Assembly (NCBI RefSeq): GCF_020382885.2
Contig: NC_058499.1
Location: 5,875,872-5,939,871, forward strand
DNA from: Scatophagus argus
Lineage: Eukaryota > Chordata > Actinopteri > Scatophagidae
Length of the DNA stretch: 64,000 nt
Reading direction: 5' to 3'
In this document: positions 23,801-37,600 of the stretch, one piece after another
How the letters are laid out: each line of letters opens with the position of its first letter
How positions within the stretch are numbered: position 1 is the first letter of the stretch
Program-made: the position numbers and the translations under genes
The notes under the pieces: generated by a model
What the model saw: the letters and a program-made list of their open reading frames with translations, nothing else
Databases searched by the model: none
What the model was told of the DNA's origin: nothing

Positions 23801-26800
23801 GGTTTGTTCTCTACCATCAGGAGATATCAGCCTATGGCCAACATCGAGGCTGTCAAACTCAAGTACCACTTGACTACCAAATTACACAAATATTATTAGT
23901 TTAACAGACAGAAATTTTATTAAAAGGCTATTTTTGACTTCTATTCCTTCATGTAAGCAAAAGTTGAACTGACTCATAAATCCGTATCTCATTGTGTTTT
24001 TACTTTATTTGTTTGTTTTTTGGCTGCTTTTTATCTGAATTAACCCAGTTTCCCAACATAGATCTGTTTCAACTCATCTGTTTTATTTTGTCTCTACTCC
24101 CTTCAGCATATTCTGATTATTAGAGACTTCGCAGTCACAAGCCCAGTCTAAAACTGTATTGACTAACTTTGTTTTTCAGACGTTAAATTCTGAGCTGAAA
24201 TTACAGTCAGTATTACTAAAATGTTCTTTTGTGGTGGCGTCAGGTAGCATCAATGGATTTTTTTTGTGAGTCCTCCACTGGTCTTGATCAAAATGTCTTC
24301 ATTATAAATGTTGTTAATATCCTTCTCTCCGTCCTTCTCTGCAGGCGAGCCCATACTCTGACAGTGCTGTTCATTCTGACCTGCGCTCTGGTTTACGTGA
24401 CGCTGTTGGAAGAGACCCCACAGGACACGGCCTACAACACTAAGAGGTCAGTAGGCTGCATCCTTCACTTCCTCTGCAGGGTCCGGCAGTTTTATGTTGA
24501 GTCTGATGACATGTTTTGTTTGTCAGTCTTTTGTGGGTCGTGTCACGTTGCCTTTCAAAGCCTGCTGAATGGGTCGCACGAGCATCACAGTTTGTTTGTT
24601 TTTATCTCTTTTTGAACCACCAAGCCACACAGCCACAGCACTACGGGTGTGATGCAGAGTTTCGTTGTTTCAGACTGAATCATTTCCTTCTTTAGTAGCA
24701 TTCTCCTTGAGCCCTGGCGCTAGATGTTGCTTTTCACAGAAAAACAAATCCTGATCACTGTGGGAAAAAAAAAAACAAGAGCATGAATACCAGGTTTGAT
24801 TAGATTAAGACTGGGCAAGTCAGTACGAGGTCTTATTTTTTCAACACAGAAAATTTGCATGCTAGCACATCACATTTAGGAACCATAGAGCTTTGGATAA
24901 ATGTAAAATGAGTTGTCATCCAGCTTCTCTTATTGTGCCCAGTTGTGCCAAAAAGTTCTGGAAACTTGGTCATGACTGACTGGTTTGTGCTTCCTGAAAG
25001 CAGTGTAACACTCCACAATTCACAACAGCAAAAAATCTGCATATGTGTTTACCTTTTGGGTGGATCCCATTCAGTGGGATGACAAATGTACTGTCTGGTT
25101 ACTGGCTGTTGATTGTGGCAAAGTATAAAGAGAAAAGCTCTACTGGCGTTGCTTCTAATCCTGCTGAGCAAAGTTTTTTTTGGTTATATTTTGAAATTAC
25201 TGGCTCTTTGGTTGTGTGTTGGGGTTGAACTCTAATGTGAAAGCACAGCAGACATTTAAAAGCATGAGCAAATCCACTGATTGCAGCAACTGCATTAAAA
25301 GTGATTGATTTCAGTTTCCCAGAGTGCAAGGTCTTCAGACTGCTTCCTTTGTCCAACCAACCGTCCAAAACCCACACTCTTCATTCACAGTGCTTACATT
25401 TTTGGAGCCAGCGAATGTTTGAACGTTTTTTCTTGAAAATGACTCCAGTGACGGATCATCATTATATTTGATCAGTTAATCGTTGCAGCTCTTCACAAAG
25501 TATACCAAAGTATATCAGACAAGCGATGGTGAAATACCATGAAATGATACCAGTTTGTTTCTAATTTGGTTTATTATATTAGTTTCCTGTTTTCAAATGT
25601 GAAGAGCCTCTTTTTTAAAGTGGTATTAGTAACATCTCATGTACATTTGAAGATCCAGGAAAGTTTTTAGAACTGAAATATTCATTTTCAAACACATTAG
25701 CTCACTCTGGGCTGACTCAGTTTCGTGATGTTGTTCAGGAGTTGACGTCTGATTCACATTAGTCTGGTGACAGACATCTGAACTGCTCTCTGTTCTACCC
25801 ACTCACGACTCGGCTCTGACGCGACTGTGGAGGTTTGTTTAATACGGGAAAAGGTCTGCTTTGTGAAATGTCTCATGTGAACTGAAAGTGTGGCAAAGAC
25901 TCCCTGAGCGTTATGATAATGAGCTTTTTTCATATTTTAATTAGTTAATTGTATGTGAGAGTTAAATTGGAATGGTACAAGGCAGGTCAAGCACAAGCAA
26001 ACTGCATAAATGATGTGCGTGTTGGTGTGTGTGACAGAGTTGTGTTGGTGTGTATGTTGGTGTTTGTATGGGATTGCGGGACGGGTCTTAACAGGATTTG
26101 CTGCAGTCAGCGCAGTCGGGCTCATCGGGATGAAAACCCTGAAGCTTCTTTCTGGCAGCAGAGTACACTCGTACACGCAGGTCGAATCTCATTCATGTAC
26201 TCATTCACACACTGTTAGATACACTCATCCTTTCACACTCCTTTTGAAATGCTGCGCTGTTTGGTCTCTCTGACTGTAAGCTGAATTGCATGCTTTTCCA
26301 CCTACACACACACACACACATTTAATCAAGCACTCAGTCACACACACTCATGCTGCCACACTCACACACGGACAAACACAAGCTAAAATCTCATTGTGTC
26401 TCCAGTTGCTAAGCGTCCCCTGTTGATTTGTGAGTTCAGAGCGGCGTCCTCATCTGGTCTCCTGGTTTTCAGATCTCAACACGGCAGCGATTAACAGCGA
26501 CACAACCTGACAGCTGCAGGTTCGGATTGGCCTCATCTCTCAGTAAACACAGAGGAATTGTGAAAAGAAGCAATTGTCCCTGGTCAGCTGCTGTAACAGG
26601 CCTCCAGATTCGTGTTGGATCAAATCATGTCCCGTTACTTTCCCCTTCCTGCTCTTTGTATCTATGTTTAGCTCACTGACGTCAAAGATTTCTTTGAACA
26701 GCTTGGAAATTGCTTTCAGCCAACAGAAAAAAATGTACTTATTACTGAGAAAAATCTGTATTGTAGGTGGAAACAGACAAGCTGCCATTACTGTGGTGGC

Positions 26801-29800
26801 TCCCATAACACTGTAATGACTAGTGGGACACAAAGGCAGTGCTAGTTATCACATGGTTAGAATAAAATTCATTTTACAAAACTAGATATCTTTAAATCTA
26901 AACGTGCTCAAGAATTGACATTGATAAGAAACGTCAAGTCATGACGCATCATCAGGCAAAGACTGGTGTTTAGCTCACTAAGGTTCCCTCACGCGCTGTG
27001 ACACGAAATGGGTAAAAGAGAACGAGATGTGGGAGACAGTCTGGCGCCAGTAAAAGCTCCAAAGTGTGTGAATTAAATGCTTGCAGTGATGAATAAAATT
27101 TGGCAGTGATGCTGAACCGAAAGCATAGTGTGTTAATATGTTGAAATCCTGTCACTCAATGTTGTTTTTCAAACAGATGTGGGATTTAAGTTACAGTCTG
27201 TTGGTACATTGAGTCTCAGTCTCTTTGTCTCTTTGAGGGGCAGCCGTGGCCTAGAGGTCGGAGAAGCGACTTGTGATCGGAAGGTCGCTGGTTCGATTCC
27301 CCCACCGGACAGGCAGGAAAAATTTGAGTGTGGTGGAGTGATAATGTCCCCACCCCCGGCTGATGTGCCCTTGTGCAAGGCACTTAACCCCCAATATATG
27401 CCCACTGCTCCTGTGTGTTTCACTGCATGTTGCATGTGTGTGTTTTTCAATCAGTGATGGGTTAAATGCAGAGAAGTAATTTCTCAACTTGGGATTAATA
27501 AATAAATTATTAATAAAGTAACTTAAATTAAAAAATTTAAAAAAAAAAAACTCAGTTGTTTTCTACTACTTTTCCTGGACAAAAATCGTATTTTTACAGT
27601 ATCGTGTGTTTCTGATCCTTATCATTTCTTCTGATTACAAGGCAAGCAAACATGGAGTTTGATGCTTTAAATCCTAAACTAACAAGTAATTCCTACTGGG
27701 TTTAATTAGCTGCTTCAGCACACCAGAAGTGGTACCTTATTAGTGGTATGTTATTTTCTCTCTTTAGATAAGGTGTTTGGGACTAAATAACTTCCAGATC
27801 TACACTGACAATCTTCATCTATTGGAGAAGGCGGCTTATGGCCGAGAATTAACTCAAAGATCTCTGCTGTCACTTTCAGCGTAAACGTATTCAGTTCCCC
27901 CCTGCAACTGCAGTAATGGCCAACATATACATCAGTCGCTGTATCCATCTATGGTGTAACATAAACTTAAAAAGCATTTTCCTGTCTTTCTAATTGTTGT
28001 CCTGCAGAGGCATTGTGGCCAGCATCCTGGTTTTCCTCTGTTTTGGAGTGACACAGGCAAAAGATGGACCTTTCACCAGACCACATCCAGGTAAGCACAT
28101 TCGTCACAAACTATCTAATGCTTTGTAGAACTGCTTTTCCTGGTTGTATCGCAACATTTTTTGGACACATAACTTTTTTTTAATGCAGGTTAAATCAAAC
28201 AGTCTGAGCAGGTCATACTTTTGCAGAACTCTATATTCCACTCTGAATCACGTCCAGTATGTCAACATGACATTTGTTTGCCCTGTTGCAACTTTCAGAT
28301 AAGTGAAAGGGTTGAAAAGGTGCATCTGTGAACAGCTTAGGCATTAAGCACTTGTTTATAAACTGAGACACTGAAAACAAATCTTCCATTACACTAACTG
28401 ACATGAACCTTGTGCTGTTAATGCAGTCCAGGCACTGAGTTTGACTTTTTGATGGTGCATCGATTGTGTCTCCATTCTTCTCCCTTGTAGAATACCTTGG
28501 AGAACCACTAATTTGATCAATAACAATATTGGAGGATCATGTTGGCCTTTAATATGAAACAAAGATCCTCTGAATGCTGGGGGTCAATACACACAATGGA
28601 CAGCTAAGTGTAATTGTCAAAATAAATGAGACATCTGACTAAATTATGAATTCTGTGCAAAGCATGTGAGGGGGTTTTCCTGGCATGACTAAGGTCCGAT
28701 CAGATCCCCCCCAGAGAACAAATTAAACATCAAACGAGTTCACACTGGGTGAACATCTTCATCACAGGCTTTTCAAGTCTCTCCTGCTTTAATGCAGTAA
28801 TATCTAAAGGACAGAGGTGCTCAGTGAACAGTTCACACAACTTGTTAATCAGAACTGCTGAATCACAATCAAAAGTACAGTAGCTGGAGGAACTTGCATG
28901 AGTAGTCGACTGTATGGCTGGCAGGCGGGTCGTATGGAAAGCTCCGGGTGTGGCTGAGTGTGTTCGTTTAGCTACGACACCCAATTGTGCTGTACACTAT
29001 AAATACAATACTTCTATCTAATAGTGCTGTTAAAAGTTGTTTACTATTTAGGTTTTTAACAAGGTCGTTCATGCATCCTCTCCCTCACACAATATTTCCC
29101 ACTAACTCTGCACGGAAACGGAAGGAAGTAAGATAACAAGGTGTGGAGGTCACATGTGAATGCGCACTGAACGTTTTCGGTTGTTAGAGGTGTGAAGTGG
29201 GTGGGTAAGAAGTCAGTCTGCTGTTGTTGCATTACCGCCACCCTCCCCTTCTTCTTTTGTGGATTAAAAGTCAAAGGGGTTTTGTTTGTGCATGTGCACT
29301 GAGTGACTGTGTCATACTTCCTGACCTGTTGAGCCAGACAGGTAGGTTCAGTTGTGCACCTTGTTGCTGTTAATTTGAATCTCCGCAGGTTTGTGTCCTG
29401 GGAAAAGACCCAGTGGGACTTTGAGATTTACAACCTGTGGAGACGCCAGCTGGAGACGCCACCTGCGCTTGTTGAACAGTTGAATTTAATCATTTCTGTG
29501 GAGCATTTATTACCAGGTGCTGCTGTGACGGGGCTCAGCATTTACCCACCCAGTTTTAGTCATTGCGCATGGAAAGAATCTTCTGACTGAACTTTAATGG
29601 AAACCAGGTTATCTTTTCCAATCCGTCCGACTGCAGCACTCAAACATTGCTGAATTTTGTTGTATCCTTGGTAATAGAAAAATTTCTTTACAGTTTATGT
29701 TTTGTCAACTAACTAATTAAGATGTGTTTTAGGGAAAGTGTCACCGCATCTTGGAATATTGATTCAGTTTGGCAACTCATCATACGCAGTCATGTGTTGC

Positions 29801-31597
29801 GTCTTTCACTAAAATACACTGAAGCCATTTATTTCTTGTAAGCTGATATTAAGGGTGACCTTGAAAAGGCGAATGTGAAAATCAGGGCAGAAACACGGAA
29901 GTTAACATAACCAAGAGACGTACTGGTGCTCATCACAAAATAAATGATCTCTGAGCGGCCCTCTTGAAACGGCAGAGGACCTATAACTCGGGTCAAATTC
30001 ATTCCCAGATGTCATCCAACATGATTTATTTTTATCATCTGGAAGTGACACATGGATGTTCAGTTTAGCGACTCTCACCATCACTTTCTCTCTCTTTAGC
30101 TTACTGGCGATTCTGGCTTTGTGTCACTGTCGTCTACGAGCTGTTCCTCATCTTCATCCTGTTCCAGGTTGGTGTGCTGATGATACTGATACCTTGATGA
30201 GCTGAAACACTCACTAAAATATTCTTTGCTGAAGTGAAAACCGTATCTCAATATCCTTAACATTATGTTGAATGCAAAGCATGCTTGTTTTGCTCATGTG
30301 TTTTATGTGATCATTTTCTTACAAGGTCCCTTTAGAACAAGGCAGCAGAACTCCTTCTGTGACCAAACCGTCAATTTTATGGAGGTCCATGTGGACCTTT
30401 GCTTTAAATCTCAGAGTGTCTCCACCCTGAAAAACCATGTGGTTTAAGGCCTCTTACAACCAGGACTAAGCACTGGCCAAATTATAGGATTTTGTTGTTT
30501 GGGTTCTGCTCTAATCTCTACTACTTTTTCCCTGCTGCGATCCTTCTACATCCTGAACCCTGGAAGCCTCTTTTCACTCTCCCCATTTAATTAAAATGTC
30601 TGTCACTGAGCCAGACCCTTGAAAAAAGTGACACTTAATCAGGTCTGGGCGCAGTTTAGAAAAGTTTAAATATTTAAGATGCCTTCTTGACTCGTGCAAA
30701 GAAAATTAAAACTGTACATTGGTGAAATCCTTTCTTAAAACTGTGATGCTGTGCCAGAAAACCTCCTTTTTAGAGGGAATAAGGGATAACAGTTTCTATG
30801 CTTCTCCTCTAAACCCTGCGATCCAGACGGTGCATGATGGACGACAGTTCATGAAGTACATCGACCCCAAGCTTGGGGTGCCCCTGCCTGAGCGCGACTA
30901 TGGAGGAAACTGCCTTATATACGACCCTGGCAACACCACAGACCCCTTCCACAACATCTGGGTCAGACTCTTTATTTTTGTTTTTTAAGTCATCTGTGCT
31001 CCAGTTTTTTCAGTTATGAAAGGTTTTATGACTCAGTTTTGTTGGGGCAACAGCTGTCATTCAGTTGGTAACTATTTTTGTTGGGTATAACATGCAGTAT
31101 TATTCATACTCAAGGCCACAACAGGCCACCTCCCAAGACGTTAAATTTCAGACTTTCTGATTTTGGTACTTTTCACACTCAATAATAAGGCGGTGACCCA
31201 GCTCTTAAATAGTGTGGCTGATGTCTGAATTCATCCTTCTGTGTTACTGTGAAATTGTTAGAATTCTCTCTTTCTGTTTCATTCTCCGCCTGACACTCGG
31301 GGCCTTGTGTTAAGTCTGGCACAAAGCGCAATGTAAGCTTTTTGACCAGTACAGATGTCACTTTCACACCCAGTGCCCATGTTGTATATACTTGTGTGGC
31401 CTTGTGGCCTTTATTAGGAGGATGACTGTTTCACTCCAGTTTCTCTGATGAACCTGGCCTTTGTGACCTCTGGGATGTGCAGAAGAACATGCAACATAAT
31501 TAACGTTAGATCCTGACTGACTCTGTTTGTGTGTCAGGAGATTTAGGCCTCCCTCCCTCCCTCCCTCTTTCTCCTTTGCTTTCTTGCACTTATTTTC

Positions 31598-31656
<59 letters not shown>

Positions 31657-34600
31657 GACACAGACACAGACACAGAACACACAGTGTGTTGACTGCCCCT
31701 CCGGGGGCTTGTGTCTGGTTCCAGTTATAGCCCATCAGTAGAACCAGAGAGAGCCTTCTCCCCCACAGGCTGCTGCTGCCACCATGACCCAGAGCCCATC
31801 TCTGCTGCTGGCCCAATTTCTGTCTCTCAGACCACATCCTAATCTAAACCACAAAATATCACATCGTGACCAGATATAAATGAAATAAATTGTATTTAAA
31901 TCACAATGCAGGAGGGACTGAATACACATATGTTATGTGACTGCACAATCCTGTGAAAAACCAACACAGTAGGGAACTGGTCTGGATGTATTTTATTTAT
32001 GTTCTTTATGACGCGCAGCTAACTTTTGATGTGTTCAGGGACCTAGTGTACTCACTGTGCCTATTTCTGGTTGGTACCGATGTGAATTAGATGTGGTGCT
32101 TTATTAGAAGATAGAGATGCGTAGTTAAGAGTAGAACTGCAATCTGAAACCAGGAACAATTAATGTATTATTATGTAAAATGTGGTTAATTGCTTGTAAT
32201 TAGAGCTGTTCTGAATGAAAGCATTAGCATTGCATAGTGAACATCACTAGCGGCGCCTGAAAAGTGAAGCCAGTAGTCTACTGAAAACCATGCGCAGTTG
32301 AACTACTGAACTGTGATGTAACAGGTGTGAACATAAGCTACACGCTGTATTATATGCCGATAGTGTTTTAGGACAGAATTTAACATGACAAATAGAAGGT
32401 TAACCATGTTTTTTTTGTGAAGAGAACCTTTTACTAAATCAGCACATTGGTTTGTCTCTATAGGACAAGATGGACGGCTTTGTTCCAGCTCACTTCCTGG
32501 GATGGTACATCAAGGTAGGTATGAAGTAGGCTCAACATGACTAAGCGTTGCACTAACTGACTGGCTTCAGCTGTACTGTTACTGTCCATTGATGGTCTAC
32601 ACGGCCTGCCAGCAGAACAGGACAGGATAATTCAAAATTGCCATTTGAAATCTGTCCTTTAAAGCTTGAAAACCAGGCTTCAGCCTGCTGTTGTATGAAA
32701 CAGACTGCATTTGCTCGGTTTGCAGCAGCGGAAAATGTTAAGTTTCTTTCTGTGTTATGCTGCTTACCTCCTCCCACTCCACACCACTCTCCTCCTCCTC
32801 CTCCCCCTCCTCCTCCTCAGCCTCTCATTTTGCTCTTCTCTTCCTCAGACGCTGATGATCCGCGACTGGTGGATGTGTATGATAATCAGTGTCATGTTTG
32901 AGTTCCTGGAATACAGCCTTGAGCACCAGTTACCCAACTTCTCAGAATGCTGGTGGGACCATGTACGTACAAAGATCACTGCTCTTCACCTTTGCCCCTT
33001 TGAATCAACAGGTGCTTCTGGAAGAAAAATATATTACATTATAAAGGGTCTTAAAAGATAAAATATATAAACGTAAAGTTAAAAAAAAATGGTCATTAAA
33101 ATAATAATGTGAAAGTGCGAATGAGGAAGTGAAGTAAAAGGTCTGCAGATTAAAAGTAAATTAACAATTTCACAGGACACTTCTATGCATAACAGTTTTG
33201 AGAAACATGCTGACATATTAGAGACATGAAAATGAAAGCTGCCACACACCAAATGTTTTCAGCAATCTTGACTTGCATTGTGTTCTCAAAGCCGGGGTTT
33301 GACGTATTAGTGACAGCACATTGTACAGAGCTTTGACACGCCTGCAAGTCAGTGTATTTGCATGACTAAATTCAAATTAATGATTAAGCAGAATTTGGCA
33401 GGATCTCAGAAAGCTATTAAATATGAATAGGCTGCAGTGGACAAACACCAGCAGTTAATGTGACTTCAGGTGTGTTTGTTGAAATGTGTCCACATTAAAT
33501 AGAGAGTCTTGTGAGTCAGTGTGAGAGCACACAAGAATAATGAGTTCACAGATGTATACAAAAGCTCTAACTGTAGAAGATTGATTGATTGAGTGATTTC
33601 CCCCAGTGATCAGTTTCTGATTTCTGATTGATGTAAAGTCTGGTCAACCAAACTGCTTGCAGTCATCGCAAACTGGCAGTTTCTGACCGCAAGCAGATGC
33701 AACGCGGTCCTGTTTCCTCGCCAAGTGCACAGTGTGTCTTACATGAAGGTACCTGTTGGCCTGCAGGTGTCGTATTATAGGTGCTATTGAGATTTATTAT
33801 GGCAATTAAGAGGTCATTTCTTTTTATGAGAAGCTGTTATTACACCAGTGGGACAACAGGCAGCAACACGAGTGATAACAGGGACAATCATGTGATAATG
33901 ATTAGAAAGAAACAGGGCAACATAATCAAATGTAAACAGACCAGTAGGAGTAATATAGTGTTATATAAGGATTAACTGTTGACTGTCAAAACATATTACT
34001 GATTTACAGTAAATATGGATTACAGTTCACGATAGAATGTAAACATCTATTAAAACAAAGAGAAAAAAGGTCATTGTGTCACTCACAGAGAATGGACATT
34101 AAAAACAAGTCCCTGTGTTGAAGGTATGAAGAGCTTTGTTGGGATTTGGTTTGTTTGGTCACCAAACTCCATGGTCTCTGAAGAGTCCGGAGAGAAGTCA
34201 GGGAGATGTCACTCAGTGTGTGCACACCCACAGAGTGTGGAGAAACGGTTGAACCTAACAATCCTCTGTAGGTGGATAACAGTTGCGTAAGAGCGTTAAC
34301 AATACCTTTTTCTTTACCCTTGGATTAAAGTGTTGTGTTTTCCCTTCCAGTGGATCATGGATGTGTTGGTGTGTAACGGTCTGGGGATCTACTGTGGCAT
34401 GAAGACCCTGGCCTGGTTGTCAATGAAACCCTACCAGTGGCAGGGCCTGTGGAACATTCCTACATACAAGTACGACTTGACGCTCGCGGCATTAAACAAT
34501 GAACACAACTGCCTCTCTAAGGCCGGATTTGGTGTATTCGCCATCAGAGCTCAACTCCTATAGATTTGAAACCACAGAGTTTAAACAAATGACTCTATTT

Positions 34601-37600
34601 CTTTGAATTTATTGAACTTCCCTCCACACCCATTGTCTCTATTGTATGATATATAAAGATAAAATGTTCACATGTGAAAATAATGACAGCATAATGTTTT
34701 TGACAGCAGTGACCCTGAAATTACAAGAATACAACATTTCTGTGTTAAAAATGTGCGTTCATTTCCAATTGTGTCCCTGCGGCGTCGCTCCCAGGGGGAA
34801 GATAAAGCGCATAGCATTCCAGTTCACACCGTACAGTTGGGTGAAGTTTGAGTGGAAGCCCGCTTCGACAGTTCGTCGCTGGCTCGCCGTGTTAGGCATC
34901 ATCTTTATGGTAAGAACCAGAACTTTCATCGGTAAGAAAAAGGGACTCATAAACACACTAGAGAATGAGATTATAATACAGTAGAATTAAAACTGTTGAC
35001 ACTTAGACCCTCGTCCATACATGTCCTCAACGTGCCCTATATTTCCAATAACAAAGAGTCCGCATTGCTCAAGTTTCTGTAACTCCCGTCTGTTTTCTGC
35101 CGTGAACCACATCCACCGTTTCTGTCCTCACATGCTTTCCCCTTCTCATTCTCAGTTTTGCCTCGCTGCCACAATTAGCTGATTGTCAGGAAAGGAATAA
35201 ATGGCTTTTCTTGCAATTTTCTTACTTTTTGTAACGTGACTTCACTTTGATTGTTGGTTATACAGAATGTTTTGGTGATAATGCAAAAAAAATATGATCA
35301 CGATCATTTTTTCCGTATTGATTAATATTGATTTTATATTTTACAATATATATTTTCATAATGATGCCAGTTTGAGGATTATTCTGATAAACACTATTTG
35401 GTTATCTTCATTTTCTTATATTCTCTCTATATTCTGAATTTTAGATGTGTGTTATTTTGATTGCTCCCTTCTCAGTTCCTCCTGGCGGAGCTGAACACCT
35501 TCTACCTGAAGTTTGTGTTGTGGATGCCTCCTGAACATTACCTGGTGCTGCTCCGTCTGGTCTTTTTTGTCAACGTGGGAGGCGTAGCCATGAGGGAAAT
35601 CTACGACTTCATGGACGACCCGTGAGTAGTGGCAGCGTGAAGTTGGTCGGGAGTGTCTGTTGTTGCTTTACAAACTCACTGGCATTCACTTTTTTTCAGT
35701 GCACCACAGAGATGCAGTGTTCTGTAGATGTTATTGAAGTCGTCACAGTAAGTTTGACGGGGAAGCCACAGTATTTCCGGTGAAGTGCTAAGAAAGAGCT
35801 CACTAAAAACCAGTTCCTCATTACCTGCGCCTACCAGTACACACTGCATGTTGAGGTAGTTGTTGTTGGCACACCCTTAGAGTAGCTTGGAGAGTGAGTG
35901 TATTTACACAGCTGATGGTGTAAGCGCACAGAAAGCAATTGTTTCTACTTGTCCGACAGTCAACACTTTTGCACTGAATCGACAACACGTTGTTGTCACG
36001 CTGTGCAGTGCGTGCTGGCTGCTTTGTTTTTATGTGTATCTAGAGTATTCAGCTGTACAAGACTCACTGATCTTCAGTACTGCTTTGGTAGTACACCACA
36101 GTGACACCATTTGTCATTTTCCCATCAGGAAGTTCCACAAGAAGCTCGGCCAGCAGGCGTGGCTGGTGGCAGCAATCACAGTGACGGAGTTCCTCATAGT
36201 AGTCAAGTATGACCCCAACACCATCATGCTGCCCATCCCCTTCTTCATCATGCAGTGCTGGCTTTTAGGACTCGTCCTCATCATCACCTGGACCGTGTGG
36301 CGATTCTTCATCCGGTAAGAAGTGGGGTTGAGGTTGGGAATTAAGACAAAATTAGTTACAAAGCTACTTCGGTTAAGACTTTAAGGACATGGACACCTTA
36401 AGAGATTAGAAAACATTGTCCCCAGTCAGGTTAAAAAATTACTTTGGTGCAAATAATCCTTTGATGATAATGGTCTGCAAATGTGAAATGCAATCATCTA
36501 GACTGAGTGTTTCAGCTGACTTGTCGGTGCAGATTATAATAGCCTTGTAAAAGGTTGTAGAGGTGTGTGTCGTTCTTTGATTGGACGAAACAAACAGAAG
36601 AAGAGGTGATTGAGCTAAAAATGGCTATTTTTTTTAAAGGAACCTTTAAGGGATTATTAAAGTACACTGCTCAAATACAGGATGAGTATACAGTTCAGTT
36701 CAGTTCGTCTGCTGCTGTGTAACAAATAACCAGTTTAATCACAGTAATGAATTTAATTTCATGAACCTGTGATTTTTTTTTTGTTTTGTTGTTGTTTTTT
36801 TACAATAGATCCCATATTTGATCTTCTTGTCTCTCATGGCATCTTGCAGCGAGTTTGCTTCACCTTGTTTGTGTAGTGTTCCTGTTAAACATGGCCATGC
36901 CCCAGCATGCTGAGCTTCTCTTCTGTTTTCTCCACCTTCCCCATCCTCCCTCCCTCCCTCCCTCTTCCCCAACTCCTCCCTGTTCATGCTCAGCAGTAAT
37001 GTCCATGTTCAGTGAGGTAGGTATACGAGAGAGGTGCTTTACCCCATCTGCTCCCTCCGACCAGCAGCGTTGTACTTTGTTTTATTTCACATCTAAAACT
37101 AAGACACATCTAAGACTGTTTGGATCCTTGGTTATATTCAGAAGATCTCTGGGATCCTCCACAGAACACAGATGTTACCACACATGGATCCTTCTCCTGC
37201 ATGGCACTTTATATTTGCTTGCTGTGGTGAATTTTATCATCTTCGTGTATAGCATTCACATTATTTTCAGTTCTCAGAGGCAGTCAGACAGAAGACAACC
37301 AGCTTGTGCTGACACTGTAGAAGTGATAGGCAGGAGACACGAGGACTCAGTGAATGAAGCCCAGAGGAATGTGTGCACACCTCACACACAGTATGTGTCG
37401 GTCAGCATGCCGGCTCCTCCGACCGAACTGCCCGGCATCAAATGGGAGCCCATAAGCACGATTCCACCGCTTCTCACACAGTTTAGACAGTACGGTGCAT
37501 CAGGGACACTCACTACAGCATGCCCTTTTACAGCAACTCGGCCCTGGGTGAAACTGAATTTGCAATGAGTTTGCTCATGGGTTGTTTTAGCTTTCTTTGG

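Larger units (their letters stand above)
20164..24344 (+). other. ptdss2: ptdss2 intron 1
   Basis: This 4.2-kb intron holds a long GT microsatellite and a poly(A) tract. Nothing else is recognised; its short open frames show no domain. Confidence 0.8.

Noticed and set aside
27237-27310. Possible functional tRNA gene (good A and B boxes)
   Set aside because: The sequence continues into a SINE body and LINE-type tail, and the 5' and 3' acceptor halves do not form a clean tRNA cloverleaf end.
35887-36128. In-frame extension upstream of ptdss2 exon 11
   Set aside because: It is intron 10 read through to exon 11. The CCCATCAG acceptor and phase match define the exon start at 36129.
36850-36912. 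Alternative last exon of ptdss2 after CTTGCAG
   Set aside because: In the phase left by exon 11 it stops after about 20 codons and lacks family similarity, whereas exon 12 continues with the conserved DITLRYKE.
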